Shown: positions 1 to 7,962 of the stretch, piece after piece
How positions within the stretch are numbered: the stretch's first letter is position 1
Layout: each line of letters opens with the position of its first letter
NCBI RefSeq assembly: GCF_900104815.1
Contig: NZ_FNTD01000004.1
Location: 682,001-746,000 of the forward strand
Direction of reading: 5' to 3'
DNA length: 64,000 nucleotides
From: Streptomyces misionensis
GTDB taxonomy: Bacteria; Actinomycetota; Actinomycetes; Streptomycetales; Streptomycetaceae
Notes under the pieces: model-generated
Database searches by the model: none
The model's input: only the letters and a program-made list of their open reading frames with translations
What the model was told of the DNA's origin: nothing
Made by a program: the position numbers and the translations under genes

Positions 1-1
1 A

Positions 2-1090
2 TATCTCGACGCCCTGCATTCCGAGCCGTGGGACATGGTCGGCATCAGCTTCTACACCTGGTCCACACCGGTCGCGATCGAGATGGCCAAGGCCGCGCGC
101 GAGGCAGAAGTGCCCGAGATCTGGGGCGGGAACTACGGCGTTCTCACGCCCGATATAGACGAGCACTTCACGAGGCTGGTGAAAGGCGCCGGCGAGGCCC
201 CGATCCACCAGTACGTCTACGGCACACCGCTGCCCCGGGTCCGGCACCCCGCGATGATGGGAGAGAGCGGATTCCGCGGGATCACTTCTCCCGTCGGTTA
301 CCTGTATTCGAAGCGCGGCTGCAACATCGGCTGCACCTTCTGCTCGACCCCGGTCTTCAATCCAAAAGAAGAAGCCATCTTCATGGAGGACACCTACGCG
401 GCCCTCGACGCATACCGGGACGCGAAGGTCGGTCACGTCATCATCTACGACGAGAGCTTCTTCCTCACCAACTCGCTGGCCGAACAGGTCGTCGACGCCC
501 TGGCCGAGCGCGAGCTGCCGTGGATCTGCCTGACCCGCGCCGACCTGATCCGGGGGCGCATCCCCGAACTCACCGACCGCTGCATGGACGGCGCCATCGT
601 CGGCATCGAGTCCTACCGGGACAAGAACGTCGCCGACGTGAAGAAACGCGACGACGTCTACAACGTCCGGCAGACCGTGCGCGAGCTGATCGACAACGGG
701 CGCAGGGCCCTGGGCACCTTCATGGTCGGATTCGCCGAGGACAGCATCGAGGACATGCAGTACGACATCGAGCAGCTCAGCCAGGAAGGGCTGTTCGCCT
801 GTCAGCTCACGCTGCTGACCCCGTTCCACCGCACCCGGCTGTACCGGCAGATGGAACACCTGGTCGACGAGCCGGACCTCAGCAAGCACGACCTGTACAA
901 CCTGGTGTGGAAGCACCCGAAGATGAACCGCAGCGAGGCACGGGACCTGCTGGCCTGGGCGCAGCGGCGGGTCAACGACCCCGAGCGCATCGCCGCCAAG
1001 CTCAAGCAGGAGATGAAGGACAAGGTACGCAGGGAGATCGCGCGCCGGCACGCCACCAGGCAGACCACCCCGGCGGAGCCCGCGTCATGA
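2..1090 (+). CDS. Cobalamin-type radical SAM protein (5' end outside window)
   Basis: Reading frame is open from base 2, so the N-terminus lies upstream; 362 residues are visible. The motif RGCNIGCTFCSTP (Cys codons at 320, 332 and 341) is the CxxxCxxC that binds the radical-SAM [4Fe-4S] cluster. The preceding region (GISFYTWS, IWGGNYG) resembles the Rossmann-like B12-binding half of B12-dependent radical SAM proteins, without a DxHxxG base-off motif in the visible part. Expected chemistry is a 5'-deoxyadenosyl-radical modification such as C-methylation or cyclisation of an unactivated carbon; the substrate is unknown. Its stop overlaps the next start (ATGA), implying translational coupling to a second protein of the same class. 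The following ligase, ACP and ketosynthase suggest a fatty-acyl-derived substrate (inference). Confidence 0.85.
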   Translation, partial: YLDALHSEPWDMVGISFYTWSTPVAIEMAKAAREAEVPEIWGGNYGVLTPDIDEHFTRLVKGAGEAPIHQYVYGTPLPRVRHPAMMGESGFRGITSPVGYLYSKRGCNIGCTFCSTPVFNPKEEAIFMEDTYAALDAYRDAKVGHVIIYDESFFLTNSLAEQVVDALAERELPWICLTRADLIRGRIPELTDRCMDGAIVGIESYRDKNVADVKKRDDVYNVRQTVRELIDNGRRALGTFMVGFAEDSIEDMQYDIEQLSQEGLFACQLTLLTPFHRTRLYRQMEHLVDEPDLSKHDLYNLVWKHPKMNRSEARDLLAWAQRRVNDPERIAAKLKQEMKDKVRREIARRHATRQTTPAEPAS

Positions 1091-2613
1091 GGGACCTGAA
1101 GATCCTCTGTGTCCAGCTGGGTTTCCACGAGTCCTATCCGGACGCCTCCACACTGGCCACCACCTACAACGACGGCATCTACTACGTCGCCTCGTTCGTC
1201 CAGCACGAATTCCCGGCGGCCCGCGTCGAGATGTGCCAGATGTTCTGGGGCGAGAAGCCCGGGGACTTCCCCCTCGCCGAGTACGACTACATCCTGATCT
1301 CGGCGCTCGCCACGCACTTCTGGTCCAACATCGAGACCCTGGACCTGATCAAGCGCCACAAGCGGCCCGACTGCGTGGTGGTCATGGGCGGCCCGCACGC
1401 GGCGTTCGCGCCCTACGAGGCGCTGCGCTACGCGGACTACGCGGTGACCGCCGAGGGAGAGATCCCCTGCGTCCAGCTGATCAGGGCGCTGGAGGACGGC
1501 CGGGCCGTCACCGACGTGGACAACCTGGCCTACATCGGCGCGGACGGCAGACTGACCCTGAACAAGGTCACTCGATTCGGCAGCTTCGCCAACGCGATCA
1601 ACCCCGAGTTGCTCGCGCGCGCACCCAAGTTGCACTGGGCGACGGTCTCGATGTCGCGCGGATGCCCGTTCAACTGCTCGTTCTGCTACGCCATCCGGCT
1701 GCTCGGGCGCCGCTTCCGCACCAAGACGGCACAGGACGTGCGCAGCGAACTCGACGCCATCCACCGGCAGACCGGCTGCAACCGCTTCTACGTCACCGAC
1801 CTGAACTTCACGACCCGCAAGGACTACTGCCGCGAGATCGCCGAGACCTTCCGGGACCGCGACTACAAGTTCATCGCCATGAGCCGGATCAACCACGCCG
1901 ACGACATGGACCTGGTCCTCGACCTGAAGCGGTCGGGTTTCGAGGAGTACTGCCTCGGTGTGGAGTCGGAGGACCCGAGCGTCCTCCAGGCGTTCAACAA
2001 GCGCGTGGACGCCTCGGAACAGACCGAACGCCTGCTGCGTTTCGCGGAGAACGACATCGCGATCCACTCCGCGATCATCTTCGGACTGGACGTACAGGAC
2101 CGTCAGGCGATCGAGGCCACCGCGTACTGGTGCGCCGAGGCCCGGATCATGCACCCGGTCTTCGTGTGCCTGGCCGAATACCCCTTCCAGGACCTGCTGT
2201 TCGGGGCGCGCCAGGACATCGAGGACCACCGGATCATCATGGAGGTGCCGACGTACCAGCACTACTCCTTCGTCGGCATCTTCCCCCGCCACATGCGCCC
2301 CAGCGAACTGCAGCAAGGCATCCTGGACAGTTACGACATCTTCTTCAAGCGGGCGTTCGAGATCGAGCGGCGGCCGCAGCGGCGGGCCCGGCTCAAGGCG
2401 TACGCGCGCAGCGTGGAGCGCGGGCGGGCCGGCATGGAGCAGCACATCCGCTTCCTCACCGAGTTGGAGAAGCCGTACTACACCCCGTCCGGCACCCTGA
2501 AGGAGGACCTGCTCAAGGCCGACTTCGACAGCCGGTACGGCGACCTGCGCACCTGGCTTCAGGGGTCGTCCAGGCGCTCGGACGTCGAGTTCGTGAAGGC
2601 GTACGCCCGATGA
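1087..2613 (+). CDS. Second cobalamin-type radical SAM protein
   Basis: 508 residues. An N-terminal B12-binding-like fold spans about 1-150 (VVMGGPHAAFAPYEAL near 98), followed by the radical SAM core with SRGCPFNCSFCYA, giving cluster ligands C193, C197 and C200. The C-terminal 120 residues contain the aromatic/basic tail usual in this class. The ATG at 1087 sits inside the stop of the preceding radical SAM gene; a longer in-frame extension upstream is only antisense/shadow sequence of that gene. Two different B12-type radical SAM enzymes in tandem imply two radical steps on the same product, or a paired enzyme system. It lies directly upstream of, and overlaps by 4 nt, an acyl-AMP ligase. 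Catalytic outcome cannot be read from sequence. Confidence 0.88.
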   Translation: MRDLKILCVQLGFHESYPDASTLATTYNDGIYYVASFVQHEFPAARVEMCQMFWGEKPGDFPLAEYDYILISALATHFWSNIETLDLIKRHKRPDCVVVMGGPHAAFAPYEALRYADYAVTAEGEIPCVQLIRALEDGRAVTDVDNLAYIGADGRLTLNKVTRFGSFANAINPELLARAPKLHWATVSMSRGCPFNCSFCYAIRLLGRRFRTKTAQDVRSELDAIHRQTGCNRFYVTDLNFTTRKDYCREIAETFRDRDYKFIAMSRINHADDMDLVLDLKRSGFEEYCLGVESEDPSVLQAFNKRVDASEQTERLLRFAENDIAIHSAIIFGLDVQDRQAIEATAYWCAEARIMHPVFVCLAEYPFQDLLFGARQDIEDHRIIMEVPTYQHYSFVGIFPRHMRPSELQQGILDSYDIFFKRAFEIERRPQRRARLKAYARSVERGRAGMEQHIRFLTELEKPYYTPSGTLKEDLLKADFDSRYGDLRTWLQGSSRRSDVEFVKAYAR

Positions 2614-4352
2614 CCGGCCGGCGCCCGGCGGCGACCGTCGTCGACGCGCTCCTCGACAGCGCGGCGCGCACCCCCGACCGGACGGCGTTCCAGGTCGTCG
2701 AAAGGTCGCAGGACACCTTCGCGCTCAGCTACGCCGACGTATCCCGCCTGATCGCGCGGACCGTCTCCGGGCTCACGGCACAGGGCATCGACGCGGCCGA
2801 CCGGGTGATCCTCGTGCTGCCCACCTCGCGCGACTTCCTCTCGGTCTACCTCGGCTGCCTCCACGCCGGGGTCGTGCCGGTCGTCGCGGCGGAGCCCACC
2901 ACCGGCAGCATGGCGCGCTACTGCGCCCACCTCGGCCGACTGGTGGCGCACGCGGGGGCCGTGCGGGTGGTCACCACCGACGAACTGGCCGGTGCCCTCG
3001 CCCCGTCGCTGCCCGTGCCGGTGATCACTCCGGACGCCCTGCGCGGCGCCCAGGCCCCGCTGGGCGCGCCGCGGGCGACGCCGGACTCGCTCGCCCACCT
3101 CCAGGCCACCTCCGGCTCAACCGGCGCGCCGAAGCTGGCCGTGATCCGGCACGGCAACCTCGTCGCCAACGTCCGGGCGATCGCGGAGGCGATCCGGGGG
3201 ACGGCCGACGACACGCTGGTGAGCTGGCTCCCGCTCTTCCACGACATGGGACTCGTCGGGATCTCGTACGCGCTGCACGCGGGTATCCCGATGGTGCTCG
3301 CCGATCCCCTCAACTTCCTGCGCAACCCGATGTCCTGGCTGCACTGGATCAGCCGCTACCGGGGCACGCTGTCGCCCGCGCCCAGCTCCGCCTTCCACAT
3401 CTGCGCGCGGGTCGCGGGAAAGCGCCCGCCCGAGGGCCTCGACCTGTCGACCTGGCGGGTCGCCCTGTGCGGCGCGGAACCCGTGCACGAGGCCACCCTG
3501 CGCGCGTTCCAGGCGGCCTTCGGCCCGTTCGGGCTGTCCGAGACGACGCTGAGGCCCGTGTACGGGCTCGCGGAGGCCACGCTCGCGGTCACCATCTCCG
3601 ATGTCACCCGGCCGTACACCGTCGACCGGGTCGACGCCGAGGCCGTCGCGGCGCGGGGCTACGCCGAGCCCCGCGCCGCGGGCGACCCGCGCACCACGGG
3701 CATGATGTGCGTGGGCCCCGTGGTGCCCGGCCATGCGTTGCGGGTGGTCGACCCGGACGGGAAGCCACTGCCCGACCGCGTGATCGGTGAGATCGAGGTC
3801 GCCGGGCCCAGCGTGATCGACGGCTACCTCCCCGGGCCCGGCGGCGCCACCGCCGACGCGGCAGAGGGGGCCACCGCGGCCGAGGACGGGGTCAGGGGGC
3901 CCGACGGCCACCTGCGCACGGGCGACCTCGGCTACCGGCTCGACGGTGAGCTGTACGTCACCGGCCGCAGCAAGGACATCGTGATCATCGCGGGCCGCAA
4001 CTACGTCCCCGACCAGGTGGAGCGGTTCGTGGAGGCCGTGCTCCAGAGCCCCCGCACTCCCGCGGTCGTCGCGGTCGGCGCCGGTGACGCGACGCTGCAC
4101 ACCGAACAGCTCCACCTCCTGCTCGACGAACGGCTCGCCCAGGGCCATGACCGGCAGGACCTCACCGGCCGGGTGAGCCACGCGCTCGACGAGACCTTCG
4201 GGATCAACGGCGTCACCTACCACTGGGTGCCCCGCGCGCGACTGCCCCGGACCACCAGCGGCAAGATCCAACGCCATCTGTGCCGGCGGATGATCGAGGA
4301 CGGGACCATCGACGCGCACCGGGCCACGGCACCACTGAGCGGACGGGCATGA
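2610..4352 (+). CDS. Fatty acyl-AMP ligase (FAAL-type AMP-dependent synthetase)
   Basis: 580 residues, the usual FAAL length. The adenylation P-loop TSGSTGAPK lies at 167-175; PLFHDMGLVG and the APSSAFHICAR segment are typical of FAALs rather than acyl-CoA ligases; YGLAEATLAV and RTGDLGY follow; the C-terminal catalytic lysine is in TTSGKIQR (K552). FAALs activate a fatty acid as acyl-adenylate and hand it to a carrier-protein thiol instead of CoA. The ACP gene begins 18 bp downstream and is the obvious acceptor. The start ATG overlaps the preceding stop (ATGA). Inference: this enzyme loads the starter chain for the pathway encoded at 1-6.4 kb. Confidence 0.9.
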   Translation: MTGRRPAATVVDALLDSAARTPDRTAFQVVERSQDTFALSYADVSRLIARTVSGLTAQGIDAADRVILVLPTSRDFLSVYLGCLHAGVVPVVAAEPTTGSMARYCAHLGRLVAHAGAVRVVTTDELAGALAPSLPVPVITPDALRGAQAPLGAPRATPDSLAHLQATSGSTGAPKLAVIRHGNLVANVRAIAEAIRGTADDTLVSWLPLFHDMGLVGISYALHAGIPMVLADPLNFLRNPMSWLHWISRYRGTLSPAPSSAFHICARVAGKRPPEGLDLSTWRVALCGAEPVHEATLRAFQAAFGPFGLSETTLRPVYGLAEATLAVTISDVTRPYTVDRVDAEAVAARGYAEPRAAGDPRTTGMMCVGPVVPGHALRVVDPDGKPLPDRVIGEIEVAGPSVIDGYLPGPGGATADAAEGATAAEDGVRGPDGHLRTGDLGYRLDGELYVTGRSKDIVIIAGRNYVPDQVERFVEAVLQSPRTPAVVAVGAGDATLHTEQLHLLLDERLAQGHDRQDLTGRVSHALDETFGINGVTYHWVPRARLPRTTSGKIQRHLCRRMIEDGTIDAHRATAPLSGRA

Positions 4353-4370
4353 CCTCGGAAGGGGAACACG

Positions 4371-4646
4371 ATGCAGGACGAGAAGCCGGACCAGGCACTC
4401 TTCGCCCGGATCACCGAGCACATCGGTGAGTTCATGGAACGTGACGTCTCCTATCTGACCCCGCAGTCCCACATCAGCAACTCCATCGAGGGGATGAGTT
4501 CCCTCAAGCTGGTCGAGTTGCTGCTCTACCTGGAGGACTGCTTCTCGGTGGACTTCGACGAATCCGTCATGGAGAAGATCGAGACGCTGCAGGACCTGGA
4601 GGACTACATCCGCGGCGCCCAGGCCGTGTCCGGGCAGCAGGCCTGA
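4371..4646 (+). CDS. Free-standing acyl carrier protein
   Basis: 91 residues, acidic, with a four-helix ACP pattern. The phosphopantetheine serine is most likely S44 in EGMSSLKLVELLLYLED, where Leu/Glu spacing after the serine matches the usual DSL...EL helix. The residue before it is Ser (S43) rather than the near-universal Asp, which is unusual and could mean S43/S44 ambiguity or a divergent partner phosphopantetheinyl transferase. A good ribosome binding site (GGAAGGGG) precedes the ATG. It lies between a FAAL and a ketosynthase, so it should carry the activated acyl chain for condensation or radical modification. Confidence 0.88.
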   Translation: MQDEKPDQALFARITEHIGEFMERDVSYLTPQSHISNSIEGMSSLKLVELLLYLEDCFSVDFDESVMEKIETLQDLEDYIRGAQAVSGQQA

Positions 4647-4657
4647 CCCGGCCCTCG

Positions 4658-5920
4658 GTGCGGCGCCGACGCGTGGTGGTCACCGGCGCGGGAGTGGTCT
4701 GCCCGCTCGGCACGTCGGCCGGCGAGCTGTGGGAGGGCCTCGTGGCCAAACGCTCGGGGATCGCGCCGGTGACCCGTTTCGACCCGAGCCGGTTCCGCAG
4801 CCGCCTCGCCGGCGAGGTCGACGACTCCGCCGTGGAACTCCCGCCGGGCCCGTTCCGGTTCGAGTTCAAGCGGATGAGCGCGTTCGTCCGCTACGCGCTG
4901 TTCGCCGCGGACCAGGCCGTCGCGGACAGCGGACTCGCCGTACGGGCGCACGACGGCGCGAGCACCCCTCGGGCGGATCTCCCGCCGGGGGGAGCCGTCT
5001 TCCTGGGCGTGGCCATGGGCGGACTGCCCAGCATCGAGGCCGGTGTCCTCAGACAGGAGGACCAAGGGGTGCGCAGGACCAGCCCGTTCCTGATCCCCTC
5101 GCTCATCCCCAACATGGCCGCGAGCGCTATCGCCCTGCAGCACGGGATCACGGACGAACAGATGACGATCGCCGGTGCCTGCGCGAGTGGCTGCCAGGCG
5201 GTGGGAGAGGCGATGCGCGCGATCCGGTCCGGTGCCCGCACCTGGGCGCTGGCCGGCGGCGCCGAGGCCGTGACGACCCCGATCACCTACTCCGGTTTCC
5301 AGGCCATGAGGGCCCTGAGCCGGCACCACGATCCGGCGGGCACGCCGCGCCCGTTCGACCGCCGCCGGGACGGGATGGTCGTCGGCGAGGCGGCGGCCGT
5401 CTTCCTGCTGGAGGACCGCGCGCACGCCGAAGCGCGTGGTGCGCGGTGGTACGGCGAACTGACCGGGTATGCCACGAACAGCGGGTGCGACGACATCACG
5501 GGCATCTCGACCCCCCATGTCGTACGGGTCATGACCGGCGCACTGGCCGACGCGGGGGTGGCCGCGGACGCGGTCGACTGTGTGTACGCGCAGGCGTCCG
5601 GCATGGTCCGGGGCGACGCGGCCGAACTCGCCGCCGTGGCCGAGCTGGTGTCGGGCGCCCGTCGCCGGCCGGTCGTCACCTCCATCAAGGGTCACACGGG
5701 GTACACGTTCGCCGCGAACGGTCCGATGAACCTCGCCGCCGCCCTGCTGGCGCTCCGGCACCAGACGGTGTCGCCCACCCTGAAGTACGAGCAGAGCGAT
5801 CCCGCGTCCGCGGACCTCGACATCCCGGTCGAGGCGCGGCAGACCGAGCTGCGCCATTGTCTGGTCAACGCCTTCGGTTTCGGCGGGATCAATGCCAGTC
5901 TCGTCGTGTCGCGGGCCTAG
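4658..5920 (+). CDS. FabF-like beta-ketoacyl-ACP synthase with His-to-Gln change
   Basis: 420 residues, thiolase fold of the KAS I/II class. The nucleophile is C175 in AGACASGCQAV. The second catalytic His is present (H346 in SIKGHTGYTFAAN) and the NAFGFGGINASLVV tail is intact, but the position of the first His (normally NAHGTGT) reads YAQASGM, so Gln312 replaces it. A Cys/Gln/His set is not the standard Cys/His/His triad used for decarboxylative condensation. It may be a specialised condensing enzyme, an acyltransferase-like KS, or a decarboxylation-impaired partner. GTG at 4658 is taken as start; no strong ribosome site is visible and the true start could differ slightly. It follows the ACP by 11 bp. 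Confidence 0.85.
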   Translation: MRRRRVVVTGAGVVCPLGTSAGELWEGLVAKRSGIAPVTRFDPSRFRSRLAGEVDDSAVELPPGPFRFEFKRMSAFVRYALFAADQAVADSGLAVRAHDGASTPRADLPPGGAVFLGVAMGGLPSIEAGVLRQEDQGVRRTSPFLIPSLIPNMAASAIALQHGITDEQMTIAGACASGCQAVGEAMRAIRSGARTWALAGGAEAVTTPITYSGFQAMRALSRHHDPAGTPRPFDRRRDGMVVGEAAAVFLLEDRAHAEARGARWYGELTGYATNSGCDDITGISTPHVVRVMTGALADAGVAADAVDCVYAQASGMVRGDAAELAAVAELVSGARRRPVVTSIKGHTGYTFAANGPMNLAAALLALRHQTVSPTLKYEQSDPASADLDIPVEARQTELRHCLVNAFGFGGINASLVVSRA

Positions 5921-5953
5921 CCGCGCACGATCCGTTCCCTGAAGGAGACCGTC

Positions 5954-6397
5954 TTGGGTTCCGCGTCGACTCACTTCGAGAGGCTCACCCGCTGCTGCAT
6001 GAAGTGCAGGATCTCCCAGTTCCTGGACAAGACCATCGAGATCGAGAAGGCGGGAGTGGCCAGGGTCGCCATCCCCTTCCACGGTGATCTGACGCAGAAC
6101 GCCGGCTTCCTGCACGCGGCGATGCTGTTCGAGGTCGCGGACACCGCCGGGTTCATGGCGGCCAACTCGATGGAGGAGACCTACAGCGTCCTCACGGTCG
6201 ACTACCACATCAATCTGATCCGCCCGGTGCGGCACGAGGGCATCCTGGCCACCAGCGAGGTGGTGACCGCGGGGAAGACCATCTACGTCACGCGCAGCGA
6301 CGTCTACAGCGACAGCGGCAAACTCGTGGCGGCGGGCCAGGGCACGTACACCGTCTCCGGCATCCGCCTCTGCGACCTCGACGGCTACGACGACTGA
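5954..6397 (+). CDS. Hotdog-fold thioesterase (PaaI-like)
   Basis: 147 residues. TTG is chosen as start because AAGGAG lies 6 nt upstream at 5942-5947. The hotdog helix and following strands are visible (GFLHAAMLFEVADTAGF, then TVDYHINLIRP and a VTAGKTIYVTRSDVY strand). Family members hydrolyse acyl-CoA or acyl-ACP thioesters, so release of the product from the ACP is a reasonable role at the end of this operon. The N-terminus has CCMKC, two extra cysteines near residues 14-18 that are not part of the family core. It is probably the last gene of the plus-strand operon, because a perfect palindrome follows. Confidence 0.8.
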   Translation: MGSASTHFERLTRCCMKCRISQFLDKTIEIEKAGVARVAIPFHGDLTQNAGFLHAAMLFEVADTAGFMAANSMEETYSVLTVDYHINLIRPVRHEGILATSEVVTAGKTIYVTRSDVYSDSGKLVAAGQGTYTVSGIRLCDLDGYDD

Positions 6398-6429
6398 GGA
6401 CGCGACGACGGCCGGCCGGGCCGGCGTTA

Positions 6430-6455
6430 CCGCCCGGCGGCCGGCCGCCGGGCGG
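6430..6455. terminator. Perfect GC palindrome between convergent genes
   Basis: A 26-bp perfect palindrome (CCGCCCGGCGG arms around CCGG) lies between the convergent hotdog genes, 32 bp after one stop and 24 bp from the other. It can fold the same way in both transcripts, so a bidirectional terminator is the likely role. There is no U-tract, as is usual in Streptomyces. Confidence 0.7.
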
Positions 6456-6479
6456 GGCAGCGGACGGTGCCGGGCCCTT

Positions 6480-6944
6480 TCACCGGTCCGGGCGTGACTC
6501 CAGGCAGATGAGCGTCTGCTGTCCGGTGGCGACGAGGGTCCTCTCGTCCCCTTCGTGGCCGAAGACCTGAAGCTGGCACACCGTCAGGGTCCGGCCGGAC
6601 TTGAGCACGGTGCCCACCGCCTCGATGCGGTCGCCCCCGGCGGGAGCCAGGAGATTGATCTTGTATTCCACCGTGAGTACGGTGGAGTCCTCCGGGAAGA
6701 GGGTGAAGGCCGCGTACCCGCCCGCGCTGTCGGCGATGGCGCTGGTCGCGCCGGCGTGGATGTAGCCGTGCTGCTGGGAGACCTCCTCCCCCCGGGGCAG
6801 CGTGATGTGCACACAACCAGGAGCGATGTGCGTGATGCGGGCTCCCAGGGTCCGCATGAGCCCTTGCCGGTCGAAGCTGTCCTGCACGCGGGCCAGTACC
6901 TCGGGGCTGACCTGATCCGGTAACACCTGCGGTTCCAGTTCCAC
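6480..6944 (-). CDS. Hotdog-fold thioesterase, PaaI family
   Basis: 154 residues from a GTG at 6944, chosen because GAGGAG lies 4 nt upstream; a longer upstream extension has no coding character. HAGATSAIADSAGGYAAF at mid-protein is the canonical PaaI active-site helix (H-A/G-G ... D), followed by TVEYKINLLAPA. Related acyl-CoA thioesterases act on aryl or short/medium acyl-CoAs. It is clearly a distant homologue of the plus-strand hotdog protein that ends 83 bp away, with the same strand order (TVxYxINLxxP). Whether it serves the radical SAM/FAAL pathway or is independent is not shown by the sequence. Confidence 0.82.
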   Translation of the reverse strand: MELEPQVLPDQVSPEVLARVQDSFDRQGLMRTLGARITHIAPGCVHITLPRGEEVSQQHGYIHAGATSAIADSAGGYAAFTLFPEDSTVLTVEYKINLLAPAGGDRIEAVGTVLKSGRTLTVCQLQVFGHEGDERTLVATGQQTLICLESRPDR

Positions 6945-7183
6945 GTCTCTCCTCGCGCTGTCGTCGTCGACGGTTGCGGCCGTGCGGCCCGAGACTACTC
7001 CGCGGGGCGGAGGCCACATGATCGAACAAGGGATCACTTGTTCCCTCGAACAGGTGGCCGTCGTCCATCCGAGCGGCTCGACTGCTTCGATCGGGTGATA
7101 CTTACGTTGTGCGAGTGACGGGCTGCAGACCGTAGCTGAGCACAGTCCCAACGCATAGGCACATCGCAAGGAGCAGCACCATC

Positions 7184-7243
7184 ATGAACATCCTCACCAA
7201 CGTCCTGGCCGGCCTCGTCCACCTCGTGGGGTGGCTGGTCTGA
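7184..7243 (+). CDS. 19-residue hydrophobic peptide
   Basis: A complete miniature gene. AAGGAG at 7168-7173 precedes an ATG by 10 nt, and the 19-residue product MNILTNVLAGLVHLVGWLV ends in TGA, with a strong hairpin terminator 22 bp later. The product is one short hydrophobic helix with a central His and no charge, suitable for membrane insertion. I do not recognise it. It could be a membrane-active small protein or a leader peptide, but no structural gene follows in the same direction. Support is the complete expression unit (ribosome site, ORF, terminator), not homology. Confidence 0.55.
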   Translation: MNILTNVLAGLVHLVGWLV

Positions 7244-7264
7244 CGCCACAGGGCGCGTGAAGCG

Positions 7265-7305
7265 CGGCGGCGCCGTCTCCTTGTCCCACGGAGGCGGCGC
7301 CGCCG
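7265..7305. terminator. Strong intrinsic terminator hairpin
   Basis: Arms 7265-7280 and 7290-7305 pair over 16 bp with one G-U wobble around a 9-nt loop. It sits after the 19-residue ORF and 13 bp from the stop of the convergent TetR gene, so it can end both transcripts. Confidence 0.8.
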
Positions 7306-7317
7306 TCGTGTTCGGGG

Positions 7318-7872
7318 TCAGCGCAGCGCCGCGGCCACGAGCCCCGCGATCTCTTCGTCCCGGACGTCGCCGCCGTTCACCAGCCGGTCGAACACCAGCC
7401 CGTCGACACAGGTCAGCAGCGTGAGCGTCCGCTCCTGCGGCTCCGCCACCCCATGCGCGGCGAGGAAGTCGCACACCGCCTGCCGCGCCCGGTTCTCGCG
7501 CGGCACCAGGATCTCCCGCAGCTCGGGGTGCCGGGCGCTCTCGACGGCGCAGGCGTAACGCGCGAGCGAGCGGCGGCGCCCGTCCCCGATGAGCCGCACC
7601 CGTACCAACGCGCCGATCCCGGCGGCCAGTTCATCCGCGTCCCGGACCGGCAGCCGCGCCGACATCTCCTCCAGCTCCGCCTGGTCGAGGGCCACGAGAC
7701 GCCGTACCAGCGCGGCCAGGAGGGCCTGGCGGGTGCGGAAGTAGGCGGAGGTGGTGCCGGGCGGCAGGTCCGCGGCCCGGTCGACGGCGCGGTGCGTCAG
7801 CCCCCGGATGCCCGTGTCGGCGAGCACCGTGATGGCCGTGTCGGCGAGGAGAGTACGTCGGTCTGTGGACAC
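7318..7872 (-). CDS. TetR-family repressor of the adjacent monooxygenase
   Basis: 184 residues with an N-terminal TetR helix-turn-helix (TIRGLTHRAVDRAADLPPG type, with TSAYFRTRQALLAAL as the recognition/packing helices) and an all-helical ligand domain. GTG start at 7872. The gene is divergent from a FAD monooxygenase, and the 90-bp gap holds two near-identical 16-bp palindromes (7894-7909, 7926-7941), the expected layout for autorepression and control of the neighbour. The inducer is probably a substrate or product of the monooxygenase, but nothing in the sequence identifies it. Confidence 0.88.
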   Translation of the reverse strand: MSTDRRTLLADTAITVLADTGIRGLTHRAVDRAADLPPGTTSAYFRTRQALLAALVRRLVALDQAELEEMSARLPVRDADELAAGIGALVRVRLIGDGRRRSLARYACAVESARHPELREILVPRENRARQAVCDFLAAHGVAEPQERTLTLLTCVDGLVFDRLVNGGDVRDEEIAGLVAAALR

Positions 7873-7893
7873 CCCTTCTTTCTACACCCCTGC

Positions 7894-7941
7894 TTCTACG
7901 GCTGTAGAAATCCTGCGGTACGGTCTTCTACAGCTGTAGAA
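7894..7941. promoter_or_regulatory. Paired TetR operators
   Basis: TTCTACGGCTGTAGAA (7894-7909) and TTCTACAGCTGTAGAA (7926-7941), centres 32 bp apart (about three helical turns). The second is a perfect palindrome and the first differs by one base. They lie in the divergent gap between the TetR and monooxygenase genes. Confidence 0.82.
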
Positions 7942-7962
7942 AACGAGGCGAAGGGGGTCGGC

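Noticed and set aside
802..2445. Long open frame antisense to the second radical SAM gene
   Set aside because: High-GC DNA gives long antisense frames; the plus-strand gene has the radical SAM motifs and the antisense product has no recognisable domain.
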